In this document: positions 34,758 through 46,289 of the stretch, piece by piece
How the letters are laid out: each line of letters begins with the position of its first letter
How positions within the stretch are numbered: the first letter of the stretch is position 1
NCBI RefSeq assembly: GCF_032452875.1
Contig: NC_083897.1
Span: 10,026,854-10,090,853, forward strand
Length of the DNA stretch: 64,000 bases
Source of the DNA: Bos javanicus
Taxonomy: Eukaryota; Chordata; Mammalia; Artiodactyla; Bovidae
Direction of reading: 5' to 3'
Program-made: the position numbers and the translations under genes
Notes under the pieces: model-generated
Seen by the model: the letters and a program-made list of their open reading frames with translations, nothing else
Told to the model about the DNA's origin: nothing
Database searches by the model: none

Positions 34758-35793
34758 ACTTTTTTAATATGAATTTATTTATTTTAATTGGAGGCTAATT
34801 ACTTTACAATATTGTATTGGTTTTGCCATACACAAACATGCATCCACCATGGGTGTACATGTGTTCCCCATCTTGAACCCCCTTCCCACCTCCCTCCCTA
34901 TACCATCCCTCTGGGTCATCCCAGTGCACCAGCCCCAAGCATCCTGTATCCTGCATCAAACCTGCACTGGTGATTCGTTTCACATATGATATTATACATG
35001 TTTCAATGCCATTCTCCCAAATCATCCCACCCTCTCCCTCTTCCACAGAGTCCAAAAGACTGTTCTATACATCTGTGTCTCTTTTGCTGTCTCACATACA
35101 GGGTTATCATTACCATCTTTCTAAATTCCATATATATATGTTAGTATATTGTATTGCTGTTTTTCTTTCTGGCTTACTTCACTCTGTGTAAAAGGCTCCA
35201 GTTTCATCCACCTCAATAGAACTGATTCAAATGTATTCTTTTTAATGGCTGAGTAATACTCCATTGTGTATATGTACCACAGCTTTCTTATCCATTCGTC
35301 TGCTGATGGACATCGAGGTTGCTTCCATGTCCTGGCTATTATAAACAGTGCTGTGATGAACATTGGGGTACACGTGTCTCTTTCAATTCTGGTTTCCTCA
35401 GTGTGTATGCCCTGAGTAGTGGCATTCCTGGGTCGTATGGCAGATCTATTTCCAGTTTTTTAAGGAATCTCCACACTGTTCTCCATAGTGACTGTACCAG
35501 TTTGCATTCCCACCAACAGTGTAGGAGGGTTCCCTTTTCTCCACACCCTCTCCAGCATTTATTGCTTGTAGACTTTTGGATAGCAGCCATTCTGACTAGT
35601 GTGAAATGGTACCTCACTGTGGTTTTGATTTGCATTTCTCTGATAATGAGTGATGTTGAGCATCTTTTCATGTGTTTGTTAGCCATGTGTATGTCTTCTT
35701 TGGAGAAATGTCTGTTTAGTTCTTTGGCTCATTTTTTGATTGGGTCGTTTATTTTTCTGGAATTAAGCTGCAGGAGTTGCTTGTATATTTTTA
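34758..35793 (-). mobile_element. Ruminant L1, antisense, 5'-truncated, about 1.04 kb
   Basis: It runs from a T-rich tail through the 3' UTR (ttggaggctaattactttac at about 34790) and back into the last part of ORF2. It stops near the QLLQLNSRKINDP coding segment at about 35760-35793. A Bov-tA SINE lies just beyond. Confidence 0.93.
35339..35793 (-). pseudogene. L1 ORF2 C-terminal relic
   Basis: The minus-strand frame 35686-35339 carries the C-terminal cysteine-rich block of L1 ORF2p (NKCWRGCGEKGTLLHCWWEC, cysteines and histidine in order) followed by LVQSLWRTVWRFLKKLEIDL. A frame change or substitutions then turn the expected LLGIHTEETR into LLRAYTLRKPE. Upstream residues (KIYKQLLQLNSRKINDPIKK) lie in another frame. 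No endonuclease or reverse transcriptase domain remains. Confidence 0.9.
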
Positions 35794-35813
35794 TAGACTC
35801 CCTTTCTCCACAA

Positions 35814-36023
35814 GGACTTCCCTGGTGGCTCAGATGGTAAAGCGTCTGTCTACAGTGTGAGAGACCTGGGTTCAATCCCTGGGTTGGGAAGATTCCCTGG
35901 AAAAGGAAATGGCAACCCACTCCAGTACTCTTGCCTTGAAAATCCCATGGACGGAGGAGCTTGGTGCAGGCTGCTATCCATGGGGTCGCAAAGAGTCAGG
36001 CATGACTGAGCGACTTCACTTTT
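35814..36023 (+). mobile_element. Bov-tA SINE, sense
   Basis: A full 210-base copy with a tRNA-Glu head (acttccctggtggctcagat, gttcaatccctgg) and Bov-A body. Eleven-base duplications with one mismatch lie at 35803-35813 (tttctccacaa) and 36024-36034 (tttcttcacaa). Confidence 0.94.
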
Positions 36024-36034
36024 TTTCTTCACAA

Positions 36035-37283
36035 ACATAGTCAAGGTGTGTTTGGAAGTGAGGGGCAGATGATAATACAGGAAAGTATTGGCAAAGTTGG
36101 CCTGCTAGCATTTCAGGCATCAGTCTCGATTAGCATTTCCATGTAATTCTATGCACACATCTAGGTATGAATCTCTCTCTGAGGCTATATTCAGAAATGA
36201 CTTACTATATGCCAGGAAGTACACAATTCTCCTATGTAACCTACACAAAAATCAATTTTCATTAACAAGAGCCTTGGTGTGCAATAGGGAGTGAGAAGTT
36301 GCTATATGGAAAGATTTTTCTCTTATTTATTTTTAAGAGAGAACAAGAAGGAAGAAACATCACCAGCATGACTAAATGGAGAAGCAGCCAGACAAAAATG
36401 TCTTACTATTTTTTTTTCTTTTTTCAAAAAAGATGGATGAAAACACTGAAGCAGCCCTTAGGCAGATTATTCAAGCAGATCCTGACAGTGGCAAGCACTT
36501 GGGGGTTAATCTTTACAAAGAATAAATTGGTTTTGAACAATTTCTCCAATGTTCTGTATTAAGATCAGACATTCTTTTTTTTTTTTTAATATCAGCCGTA
36601 CTTGTCATTTTTTTCTCTACTTGTTTTTGGAAATAGAGAAATACTCACAGATCCCAAAGCAGAGGACTTTTCTGTGTTTTGGAATCATTTGGCTGCCCCT
36701 ACTAGGCTGCTGAAGGAAAACTTGTTGAACAAACACTGATATGCTTTTTGTCTATTTCATCAACTCATCAAACAACACATTTTCCATTAGAAATCTTCTC
36801 CTATATCAACTCCCTTCTGAAAAATTTGAAGAAGACCCTTCATTTTTTAGGATCCTGCTTACTGTTTATCATTGCTACTTTAAAAAAAACTCCTATATTT
36901 CAATCTCTTTCAGTGTCCCAGTTCAGGGTGTATTCTACATGTCTTCGATTATAACTTAATTTCAAATTAGACTTAATCAGAAAATTAGCCGGTTTATTTC
37001 AACATATGATAAAGATGTTTAAATAGTGCTGACTGACACAGTATGCATGTAAATAATACCTGTTGATAAAAAGCTGCACTTGACAAAAATAAATTCACAA
37101 TATTATTGCTAAGTCTGAATTATTCAAAATCACTAGTAATGTGCCAGATATTTCTGAGCACTGATACCAAGAGAAGTTTCTCTGCTTGTTATACTATATG
37201 CTACATTAGTAATTACAAGGCCACAAATACCATTTAAAGTAGAGAAAATGGCAACGTTACTCATACATGCCTCTGAAATAGAC
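36035..37283. other. No gene recognised
   Basis: About 1.2 kb of unassigned DNA with T runs near 36411 and 36571. The overlapping frames at 36741-36959 are short and have no family resemblance. Confidence 0.5.
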
Positions 37284-37368
37284 TGCTGCAGTCTGTTTGC
37301 TGTGTGTGCTGCAGTCCATGAGGTCACAAAAAGTCGGATATGACTGAAAGACTGAACTGATTGGCTGA
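37284..37368 (+). mobile_element. BovB LINE 3' terminus, sense, minimal
   Basis: About 85 bases. The right part is clearly BovB (gctgcagtccatgaggtcac, aaagtcggatatgactgaaa). Exact 11-base duplications (ctgaaatagac) lie at 37273-37283 and 37369-37379. Confidence 0.85.
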
Positions 37369-37475
37369 CTGAAATAGACATGGGTTTTCTTCTTCAATAG
37401 ATTTTACCTTCTAAGCTATGATTTGCTTAAGGGATTATTAATTTTACTCACTGGAACAAAGTAGCATTTGGTTTC

Positions 37476-37547
37476 CCATTCATTAATTCACTGACCTTTT
37501 ATTAGGCCCCTATTCTGTGTGAAGGTCTTTCACAGGTAGTGAGAATA
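37476..37547 (+). repeat. L2-like fragment, left of mariner
   Basis: The blocks cattcattaattcactgacc, ttattaggcccctattctg and gagaatac fit an L2 3' part. It appears to resume at 38821 after the mariner. Confidence 0.5.
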
Positions 37548-38819
37548 CAGGTTGGTGCAAAAGTAATTGTGGTTTCAGACTGTGAATTTTAAAATCATTA
37601 TAACTAGGCTCAAGCACATTTTTATTAATCAAAATAGGAACTATTGCAATCAACACATTTTTGCCAATGAGAAATAAGTTTATTCCTGTAGTGTAAAAAT
37701 CCTTGCTTCAGGGTTTGAGGAACTCTTAGAAAGCATTTTCTGCCTCTTGCTGGTTGTGGAAGCATTTTCCCTGCAATAAGTTGTCAAGATGCTTGATGAA
37801 GTGGTAATCTGTTGGCAGGAGATTAGGTGAATATGCTGGATGAGGCAAAACTTCGTAGACCAATTCTTTCAGCTGTTGAAGCATTGGGTTGGTTGTGTGA
37901 CGTGCAGTTGGGCATTGTCATGGAGAAGAATTGGGCCCTTTCTGCTGACCAATGCCAGCTACAGGCATTGCAGTTTTCAGTGCATCTCATCAAATTGCTG
38001 AGCATACTTCTCAGATGTAATGGTTTCACTGGGATTCAGGAAGCTGTAGTCAATTGGACCAGCAGCAGACCACCAAACAGTGACCATGACCAATTTTTGG
38101 TGCAAGTTTGACTTTGGGAAGTGCTTTGGAGCATCTGCTCAGTCCAACCCCTGAGCTGGTCATCACCAATTGTCATATAAAGTCCACTGTTAGTTGCATG
38201 TCACAATCCGATTGAGAAACGGTTTGTTGTTGTTGCATAGAATAAGACGACACTTCAAAATGATGATTTTTTTTTTTGATTTGCAGTCAGCTCATGAGGC
38301 ACCCAGTTATTAAATTTTTTCACCTTTTTAATTTCTTCAATTGCTAAAAGACCATAGAATGGTCGACATTGAATTCTTTGGCAACTTCTCATTTAGTTGT
38401 AAGAGAATTAGCTTGGACGATGGCTCTCGATTGGTTGTTGTCAACTTCTGATGGCCGGCCTCTGTGCTCCTCATCTTCAAGGCTCTCATCTCCTTTGCAA
38501 AACTTCTTGAACCACCACTGCACTGTTCGTTTTTTCATTAGCAGTTCCTGGGCTAAATGTGTTGTTAACATTGCAAGTTGTCTCTGCTGCTTTATTACCC
38601 ATTTTGAACTCAAATTTGCTTTTTGTCTAACATCATTTCCCTAGTCTAAAATAAATATAAAATAAACACCAAGTACTCTCATTAGCAAAAAAACATAGAG
38701 TGAGACATGAACATTTGTATAATAATGTATAATAATGTATAACATTTATTTAAGAATGTATTCCAATATCAAATGGCAGTTCAACAATGTAAAACCACAA
38801 TTACTTTTGCACCAATAAT
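37548..38819 (-). mobile_element. Hsmar1-like mariner transposon, nearly full length
   Basis: Inverted termini (aggttggtgcaaaagtaatt at the left, aattacttttgcaccaa at the right) bound about 1.27 kb, the usual mariner size. The left flank carries TA at 37546-37547. The right edge has drifted and its flank is less certain. The transposase lies on the minus strand and is described separately. Terminal and internal text match the Hsmar1 group known in primates and in related ruminant elements. Confidence 0.92.
37625..38636 (-). pseudogene. Mariner transposase, frameshifted relic
   Basis: A start codon lies near 38631-38636 (MMLDKKQI) and a stop at 37625-37627 after a GSYFD-like end, so the length fits the family (about 340 codons). 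The helix-turn-helix part is readable (TVQWWFKKFCKGDESLEDEE). The second catalytic aspartate is in LLHDNAQLH (codon 37917-37919) and the third in PTDYHF (37807-37809). Between them the distance is 110 bases instead of the 105 of D34D, because of an apparent 5-base insertion near 37886-37898. The first 30 codons also contain stops and a shift. No functional enzyme is expected. Confidence 0.9.
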
Positions 38820-38820
38820 A

Positions 38821-38900
38821 ATATGAATAAAACTGCCTCTACACTCATAATGATAACATTTTAGTTGTACTGACAGAAACAAAAATAAATAATAACAAAA
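38821..38900 (+). repeat. L2-like fragment, right of mariner
   Basis: The sequence aaactgcctctacactcata..gacagaaacaaaaataaataa continues the L2-type order broken by the mariner. Weak but consistent with insertion into an L2. Confidence 0.4.
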
Positions 38901-39504
38901 CAATGTGATAAGTGATAAAAGAAAGAGGATTATTTCTGCTACCATGGGTGGGAATTGAGAAGATTCTTCAGAGGACAAATTATATGAACTCTGCATTAAA
39001 AAATAAATACACTTGCTATGTTGAAAAATAAGTTTAAAATGATATGAAAGTTATTTCAAGTAGAGGGAATAAAACTCTCTTAACAATGGAAGCTGCCGGG
39101 AGAACCTACCATGAAATATTTCTCTTAGGGAATGTGCAAGCAAATATTTGAATTTTGAAGTGTGTGTGTGTGTGTTTGTGTATCCACATGCATGCTGCAT
39201 TTGTGACTCTTTGTGAATAAGTAGTAATAAGCCTATTTGATATGTTCTATGTCATAGAAGTATCCAAGTTCTTTCTTTTATACTGAATTTATATCCACAT
39301 ATAAAGAAATAAACGCTATCACACATACTTGCTTTTTAGGTTAAGAGAAGCAGTTAACAAAGGTCCTCTTAGATATTGTAGAGATAGACTAATGATTATT
39401 TATAAATGGACATAATAGAAAACCATTCACATTGATGTCATTTACTTTTAAAAATAACCTAATGACTCATTATTTTCTAAAGTGTTGAAAAAGTGAAAAA
39501 TAAT
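38901..39504. other. No gene recognised; (TG)n at 39160-39184
   Basis: Unassigned AT-rich DNA with a short (TG)n tract. Confidence 0.5.
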
Positions 39505-40302
39505 TCATATTTTATTAATTTATTTATTTTAATTGGAGGCTAATTACTTTAAAATATTGTAGTGATTTTTGCCATACATTGACATGAATTAGCCATGCGT
39601 GTACATGTGTTCCACATTCTGAACCCCCTCCCACTTCCTTCCCCATCTGATCCCTCAGGGTCATCCCAGTACAGTGGCTCTGAGCTCCCTGTCTCATGCA
39701 CTGAATCTGGACTGGTGATCTATTTCACATATGGTAATATACATGCTTCAGTGCTATTCTCTCAAATCATCCCACCCTCGCCTTCTCCCACAGAGTCCAA
39801 AAGTCTGTTCTTTACATCTATGTCTCTTTTGCTGTCTTGCATACAGGGTCATCGTTACCATCTTTCTAAATTCCATATATATGCATTAATATATTGTATT
39901 GGTGTTTTTCTTTCTGACTTACTTCACTCTGTATAACAGGCTCCAGTTTTATCCACCTCATTAGAATTGATTCAAATTCATTCTTTTTAATGGCTGAGTA
40001 ATACTCCATTGTGTATATGTACCACAGCTTTCTTATCCACTTGTCTGCTGATGGACATCAGGGTGCTTCCGTGTCCTACCTATTATAAACATTGCTGCGA
40101 TGAACATTGGGATACACGTGTCTCTTTCAATTCTGGTTTCCTCAGTGTGTATGCCCAGCAGTGGGATTGCTGGATCATAAGGCAGTTCTATTTCCAGTTT
40201 TTTAAGGAATCTCCACACTGTTCTCCATAGTGGCTGTACTAGTTTGCATTCCCACCAACAGTGTAGGAGGATTCCCTTTTCTCCACACCCTCTCCAGCAT
40301 TT
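39505..40302 (-). mobile_element. Ruminant L1, antisense, 5'-truncated, 0.8 kb
   Basis: A T-rich tail, the 3' UTR and the last part of ORF2. Minus-strand frame 40311-40033 contains the cysteine-rich block (CWRGCGEKGILLHCWWECKL) and PYDPAIPLLGIHTEETRIER. Short repeats (attcatat at 39504-39511 and 40307-40314) may be the target duplication. It lies directly beside the long BovB. Confidence 0.92.
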
Positions 40303-40366
40303 AACATTCATATCTTTAACAAAACTCTGAGATTTGGGTTCAGATCAGTTCAGTATAGTCGCTCAG

Positions 40367-42013
40367 TCATGTCTGACTCTTTGCGACTCCATGAATCACA
40401 GCAAGCCAGGCCTCCCTGTCCATCACCAACTCCAGGAGTTCACTCAAACTCATGTCCATCAAGTCGGTGATGCCATCCAGCCATCTCATCCTCTGTCGTC
40501 CCCTTCTCCTCCTGCCCCCAATCCCTCCAGGTATCAGGGTCTTTTCCAATGAGTCAAATCTTCGCATGAGGTGGCCAAAGTATTGGAGTTTCAGCTTCAG
40601 CATCAGTCCTTCCAATGAACTCCCAGGACTGATCTCCTTTAGGATGGACTGGTTGGATCTCCTTGTGGTCCAAGGGACTCTCAAGAGTCTTCTCCAACAC
40701 CACAGTTCAAAAGCATCAATTCTTCGGTGCTCAGCTTTCTTCACAGTCCAACTCTCACATCCATACATGACCACAGGAAAAACCATAGCCTTGACTAGAC
40801 GGACCTTTGTTGGCAAAGTAATGTCTCTGCTTTTCAATGTGCTATCTGGGTTGGTCATAACTTTCCTTCCAAGGAGTAAGCGTGTTTTAATTTCATGGCT
40901 GCAATTACCATCTGCAGTGACTTTGGAGCCCAGAAAATAGTCTTACGCTGTTTCCACTGTTTCCCCATCTATTTCTCATGAAGTGATGGGCCAGATGCCA
41001 TGATCTTAGTTTTCTGAATGTTGAGTTTTAAGCCAACTTTTTCACTTTCCTCTTTCACTTTCATCAAGAGGCTTTTTAGTTTTTCTTCTCTTTCTGCCAT
41101 AAGGGTGGTGTCATCTGCAAATCTGAGGTTATTGATATTTCTCCTGGCAATCTTGATTCCAACTTGTGCTTCTTCCAGCCCAGCATTTCTCATGATGTAC
41201 TCTGCATTTAAGTTAAATAAGCAGGGTGACAATATACAGCCTTGACAAACTCCTTTTCCTATTTGGAACCAGTCTGTTGTTCCATGTCCAGTTCTAACTG
41301 TTGCTTCCTGACCTGCATATAGGTTTCTCAAGAGGCAGGTCAGGTGGTCTGGTATTCCCATCTCTTTCAGAATTTTCCACAGTTTATTGTGATCTACACA
41401 GTCAGAGGCTTTGGCATAATCAATAAATCAGAAATAGATGTTTTTTCTGGAACTCTGTTGCTTTTTCGATGATCCAGTGGATGTTGTTAATTTGATCTCT
41501 GGTTCCTTTGCCTTTCTAAAACCAGCTTGAACATCTGGAACTTCATGGTTCATGTATTGCTGAATCATGGCTTGGAGAACTTTGAGCATTACTTTTCTAG
41601 CGTGTGAGATGAGTGCAATTGTGCGGTAGTTTGAGCATTCTTTGGCATTGCCTTTCTTTGGGATTGGAATGAAAACTGACCTTTTCCAGTCCTGTGGCCA
41701 CTGCTGAGTTTTCCAGCAAACTCAATTGCTGGCATATTGAGTGCAGCACTTTCACAGCATCATCTTTCAGGATTTTAAGTAGCTCAACTGGAAATCCACC
41801 ACCTCCACTAGCTTTGTTCATAGTGATGCTTTCTAAGGCCCACTTGACTTCACATTCCAGGATGTCTGGCTCTAGGTGAGTGACCACACCATCATGATTA
41901 TATGGGTCATGAAGCTCTTTTTTGTACAGTTCTTCTGTGTATTCTTGCCACCTCTTCTTAATATCTTCTGCTTCTGTTAGGTCCATACCATTTCTGTCCT
42001 TTATTGAGCCCAT
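40367..42013 (-). pseudogene. BovB reverse transcriptase and C-terminal relic, multiple frameshifts
   Basis: Three frames follow one another. 42013-41597 holds the region before the RT core (WQEYTEELYKKELHD, LEPDILECEVKWALESI). Around 41400 the motif A segment is broken. 41361-40969 carries motif B (GCILSPCLFNLNAE) and motif C as FADDTTLMAE, then frameshifts near 40970. 40858-40367 holds the C-terminal domain (MYGCESWTVKKAEHRRIDAF, GRRRRGRQRMRWLDGIT) with the CGA codon intact. The host flank begins at 40340. Confidence 0.9.
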
Positions 42014-42200
42014 CTTTGCATGAAATATTCCCTTGGTATCTCTAATTTTCTTGAAGAGATCTCTAGCCCATTCTGTTGTTTTCCTCTATTTCTTTGCATT
42101 GATCACTGAGGAAGGCTTTCTTATCTCTCCTTGCTATTCTTTGGAACTCTGCATTCGAATGCATATATCTTTCCTTTTCTCCTTTGCTTTTCTCTTCTTT

Positions 42201-42914
42201 TCACAGCTCTTTGTAAGGCCTCCTCAGACAGCCATTTTGCTTTTTTGCATTTCTTTTCCATGGGGATGATCTTGATCCCTGTCTCCTGTACAATGTCACA
42301 AACCTCTGTCCATAGTTCATCAGGCACTCTATCAGATCTAGTCCCTTAAATCTATTTCTCACTTCCACTGTGTAATCATCAGGGATTTGATTTAGATCAT
42401 ACCTGAATGGTCTAGTGGTATTCCCCACTTTCTTCAATTTAAGTCTGAATTTGGCAATAAGGAGTTCATCATCTGAGTCACAGTCAGTACGCGGTCTTAT
42501 TTTCTCTGACTGTATAGAGCTTCTCCATCTTCGTCTGCAAAGAATATAATCAGTCTGATTTTGGTGTTGACCATCTGGTGATATCCATGTGTAGAGTCTT
42601 CTCTTGTGTTGTTGGAAGAGAGTGTTTGTTATGACCAGTGCATTCTCTTGGCAAAACTCTATTAGCCTTTGCCCTGCTTCATTCTGTATTCCAAGGCCAA
42701 ATTTGCTTGTTACTCCAGGTGTTTCTTGACTTCCTACTTTTGCATTCCAGTCCCCTATAATGAAAAGAACATATCTTTTGCGCATTAGTTCTAAAAGGTC
42801 TTGTAGGTCTTCACAGAACCGTTCAACTTCAGCTTCTTTAGTATTACTGGTTGGGACATAGGCTTGGATTACCGTGATATTGAATGGTTTGCCTTGGAAA
42901 CGAACAGAGATCAT
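42201..42914 (-). pseudogene. BovB endonuclease domain relic
   Basis: This 237-residue frame carries APE-type endonuclease blocks: FIIGDWNAKVGSQETPGVT, then YTWISPDGQHQNQTDYILC, then TDCDSDDELLIAKF. The last block normally reads SDH with a catalytic histidine. Here the codon at 42468-42470 gives aspartate, so the domain is probably inactive. The linker YDLNQIPDDYTVEVRNRFKG follows. The N-terminal catalytic part is missing through truncation, and the first residues may not be the native start. Confidence 0.9.
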
Positions 42915-42957
42915 TCTGTTGTTTTTGAGATTGCATCCAAGTACTGAGATTTGGGTT

Positions 42958-44689
42958 GGATATTTAAAATTTAAAATATCTTTTCTTATATGGACAATGG
43001 TAGGTGAGCTTCACAAATAGGAAGAATAATCCTTGCCTCGTTATGCCCATGTCTCCCCTAAAACACATGCCCTGTATTGAAGGGCAATATTTTGTACTTC
43101 CTAAACTATATCCTAAAAATTCAGGCCTATGACACTTGTTATGATGTCACTAATGTCCCACATTGATATTCTCTCTTCTTTTCACCCATGATTCCAACTG
43201 TTTGCAAGAGATGAGCCTAAATAATGCTTGCTCCTAAGTAAATTATTTGGAAATAGAACCCATAATGTGAGATTTACTATGATACTCTTAACTTTGTAGT
43301 GAATTGAAGTGTTTGTAGTGTCTGTAAAATTGACTGATAGTTTCTCATACTGCCAGCAGTTCTACAGAGAATAAGACTTTTATGTTCAGAAAACCAGCAA
43401 GGTCAAACAACTACAAAAGGTGGACTGGAAATGCCAGTTCTTATTTTGTAAAAATACTGAAAGCAGCTTACAAATGCTTTGCTTCAAGGAAGCAAATGTG
43501 TAAGGAGAAGGAGAATGCTGACAGAAAGTGAGGAAGACAAGGGAAAACAGATTCATGGGGCACTGGCTTGGAAAATAATAAATGCAAATTAGTTTAGATA
43601 ATCTAGTTAATGGCTTTTAATTTTATTTGGGGAATGAATGTGTTGTTTCATATGTCCCACTTTGGCAAATGAAAAAATAAACTACCATACATTAGGAAGC
43701 AAAAACTTAAGCCTACCCTTGTCAAGTGGGGAGAAAATAATATTCTTTAAATCTAGTTAGTCCGTTTCTTCATTCTCTAGAACTGAGACTAAATTGTCAA
43801 ATTTGCATAAAGAAATACTTCATATGAGGATTGGAAAGAAAGTTCTTTCTCCTCCCACCATGTGTATTAATGATCAGAGTAAAGTTTTCTCCTCTGCATG
43901 TCTTTGACAGAGTACATAATTCTTTCTTATGAAAATGAAAGAGCTATATTTTGTTATGGGCTTATTCTCCCCATATAAATATATTCCCTATAATATCAAG
44001 GCACAGTATTAACATGTTGAACAATTATTTCAGATCATTTTACTATGTATTCCAAAAAATGTTGGAGTTCATTTCCCTAAGTATGTCTTTTTGTAAATCA
44101 TTCCCCACTTCCTCTCTCCAATTTTCAGGTCTTTAGGTTAAGTCATAACTCTTCCTTAGTAACCTTCTCACTCAGTCTTATCAGGTAGTCACTAGTTACG
44201 TGGCATGTTATAATTCCTGACAGACAAATTTGTCCATTTGCTTGCTTCTGATTCCCATGATATCCCAATAATTGCATTGTACATTAGCAAGTTTCTAGGC
44301 AGGCCTGTGGGGCTCCTCTACTGAGAGTCTTAATTAAACTTGTTCTAAATTAAAACAACCTTTGCTGAAACACTTGTCAGACCAGCTTTACAGGCTTTCC
44401 TGGGACACAGGAGGCAATGCCATGATCAGTGGAAGCAGGACAGGGATCAGGACCTAAGCAGTAAACTTGATGATTCACAGGGAGGTAATTTATTACACCA
44501 ACTAGACCCACTAATATGATGGAGGAGAAGTAGGGATGCAGAGGGATAATGAAAGAAAGTAAAATATTGAGGCAAAGAAAAAAAGTGATGTAATCACATA
44601 GTGCTACTGTATGTCTCCCACACCTCTGAAAAATAGACCACCAAAATAAAAGGTACCACAGCTTTATTTTATAGTGCTAAGAAGATGGA
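42958..44689. other. No gene recognised
   Basis: About 1.7 kb of unassigned DNA of ordinary composition. The 61-residue frame at 43951-44136 has no known relative. No young repeat is seen. Confidence 0.5.
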
Positions 44690-44873
44690 CCTGGTGGCTC
44701 AGACAGTAAAGAATCTGCCTGCAATGCAGGAGACCTGGGTTCAGTCTCTGGGTTGGGAAGATCCCCTGGAGGAAGGCATGGCAACCCACTCCAGTATTCT
44801 TGACTGAAGAGTCCCTATGGACAGAGAAGCCTGGCAGGCTACAGTCCCTGAGGACAGTGACTAAGCCCAGCCC
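44690..44873 (+). mobile_element. Bov-tA SINE, sense
   Basis: The tRNA head lacks its first bases (ctggtggctcagacagtaaa). The Bov-A body is truncated near the end. An exact 11-base duplication (aagaagatgga) lies at 44679-44689 and 44874-44884. Confidence 0.93.
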
Positions 44874-44884
44874 AAGAAGATGGA

Positions 44885-45145
44885 ACAACAGTTAAACGTC
44901 AGATCTTTTGATTTACTGAGGTTGGGGCTGGCCCTTGTCTTCCAAGCCTCATCCACATTAAAAAAAAAAAAAAAGGAAGAAAAATTACCTCAGGACTTCT
45001 TACCACTTCATGATACCAGCTCATAATCAAACTCTTCTTGTAACTCATTGACCTTGTGGGGTCTTCCTTCTTTACTTGACTCAGGAAAACTATTCTCAAG
45101 AAAGAAACTAATTAATCCAATTACACTAACATATAAATGAATGAT
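44885..45145. other. Unassigned; poly-A run at 44958-44974
   Basis: No feature apart from an A run. Confidence 0.5.
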
Positions 45146-45302
45146 GGGCTTCCCTGGTGACTCAGTTGGTAAAGAATCTGCCTGCAGTGCAGACCTGGGT
45201 TTGATCCCTGGGGTGGGAAGATCCTCTGGAGGAGAGCATGGTAACCCACTCCAATTTTCTTGCCTGGAGAATCCCAATGGACAAAAGAGGAATCTCTATG
45301 GA
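45146..45302 (+). mobile_element. Bov-tA SINE, sense, 3' end replaced by microsatellite
   Basis: A complete head (gggcttccctggtgactcag) and the first part of the body. The 3' part breaks up after gcctggagaatcccaatgga and runs into the TA/CA repeat at 45304. Confidence 0.88.
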
Positions 45303-45303
45303 C

Positions 45304-45366
45304 AAATATATATATACATATACATATATATATATATATACACACACACATATATACACTTATATG
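45304..45366. repeat. (TA)n(CA)n microsatellite, left part
   Basis: Mixed atatat, acatat and cacaca units. The last 16 bases (45351-45366) were duplicated when the next SINE inserted. Confidence 0.9.
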
Positions 45367-45646
45367 TTATCGGAGAAAGCAATGGCACCCCACTCCAGTA
45401 CTCTTGCCTGGAAAATCCCATGGACGGAGGAGCCTGGTAGGCTGCAGTCCATGGGGTTGCTAAGAGTTGGACACGACTGAGTGACTTCATTTTCACTTTT
45501 CACTTTCATGCATTGGAGAAGGAAATGGCAACCCACTCCAGTGTTCTTGCCTGGAGAATCCCAGGGACGGGGAGCCTGGTGGGCTGCCGTCTCTGGGGTC
45601 GCACAGAGTCGGACACGACTGAAGCAACTTAGCAGCATAGTAGCAG
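45367..45646 (+). mobile_element. Bov-A2 SINE, sense, inside a microsatellite
   Basis: A 280-base Bov-A dimer with the tttcatgcattggagaagga linker. The 16-base target duplication (tatatacacttatatg) is exact at 45351-45366 and 45647-45662. Confidence 0.96.
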
Positions 45647-45673
45647 TATATACACTTATATGCACACACACAA

Positions 45674-45709
<36 letters not shown>

Positions 45710-45712
45710 TTT
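45647..45712. repeat. (CA)n(TA)n microsatellite, right part
   Basis: Continuation of the repeat after the SINE: tgcacacacacaaacacaca, further CA units, then tatatata and a T run. Confidence 0.9.
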
Positions 45713-45822
45713 TTTTTTGTTATACACCTTAAACCAATACCATAATATGTTTTAGGTCCATCACATGTCAGTAAAACTGGGGGAAAAGGCTAGTTTTGAA
45801 TCTGATGTGTGTATTGTGTGTG

Positions 45823-46022
45823 TGTTAGTCACTCAGTCGTGTCTAACTCTAGCAACCCCATGGGGTGCAGCCCGCCAGGCTCCTCCGTCCATGGGATTTT
45901 CCAGGCAAGAATACTGGAGTGAGTTGCCATTTCCTTCTCCAGGAGATCTTCCTGACCCAGGGATTGAACCCAGGTCTCCTGCATTGCAGGCAGACTCTTT
46001 ACCGTCTGAGCCACCAAGGAAA
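45823..46022 (-). mobile_element. Bov-tA SINE, antisense
   Basis: Body (gttagtcactcagtcgtgtc) followed by an antisense tRNA head (gagccaccaaggaaa). It begins just after a short (TG)n run. Confidence 0.93.
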
Positions 46023-46289
46023 ATCTTGGGCCGTCCACTGAATAATTGAATGGTCTTGGAAACTTTCTAAACATCTTTCCTTACCTATTAAATGAGCATA
46101 ATAACTCCTTCCTTATTTTGAGTATTAATGATATAATGCATAGAACTCCCTTAGCTTTAAGCCTGGACCATAGTAAACACTTAAAAAAATTAGCTATAAA
46201 TAAGGCTCATTTGCAGGTTGGAAGTATTTCCTAGGCACAATTGTTAATAAAATATACAGCTTTATTGTGTTATCTGAAAGTAGTGTTCC

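Larger units (their letters stand above)
40341..42943 (-). mobile_element. BovB LINE, antisense, longest copy (2.6 kb)
   Basis: The tail is mixed (gatcagttcagta). The element reaches back through the reverse transcriptase into the endonuclease and is truncated at its 5' end. An exact 14-base duplication (ctgagatttgggtt) lies at 40327-40340 and 42944-42957. A full BovB is about 3.2 kb (established knowledge), so this copy lacks the start of the ORF. Confidence 0.96.

Noticed and set aside
40452..40940. Plus-strand frame of 162 residues opposite the BovB
   Set aside because: It is the shadow of the BovB C-terminal coding strand. The same shadow appears opposite other BovB copies (16069, 50740, 53255), so it reflects the element's base composition, not a second gene.
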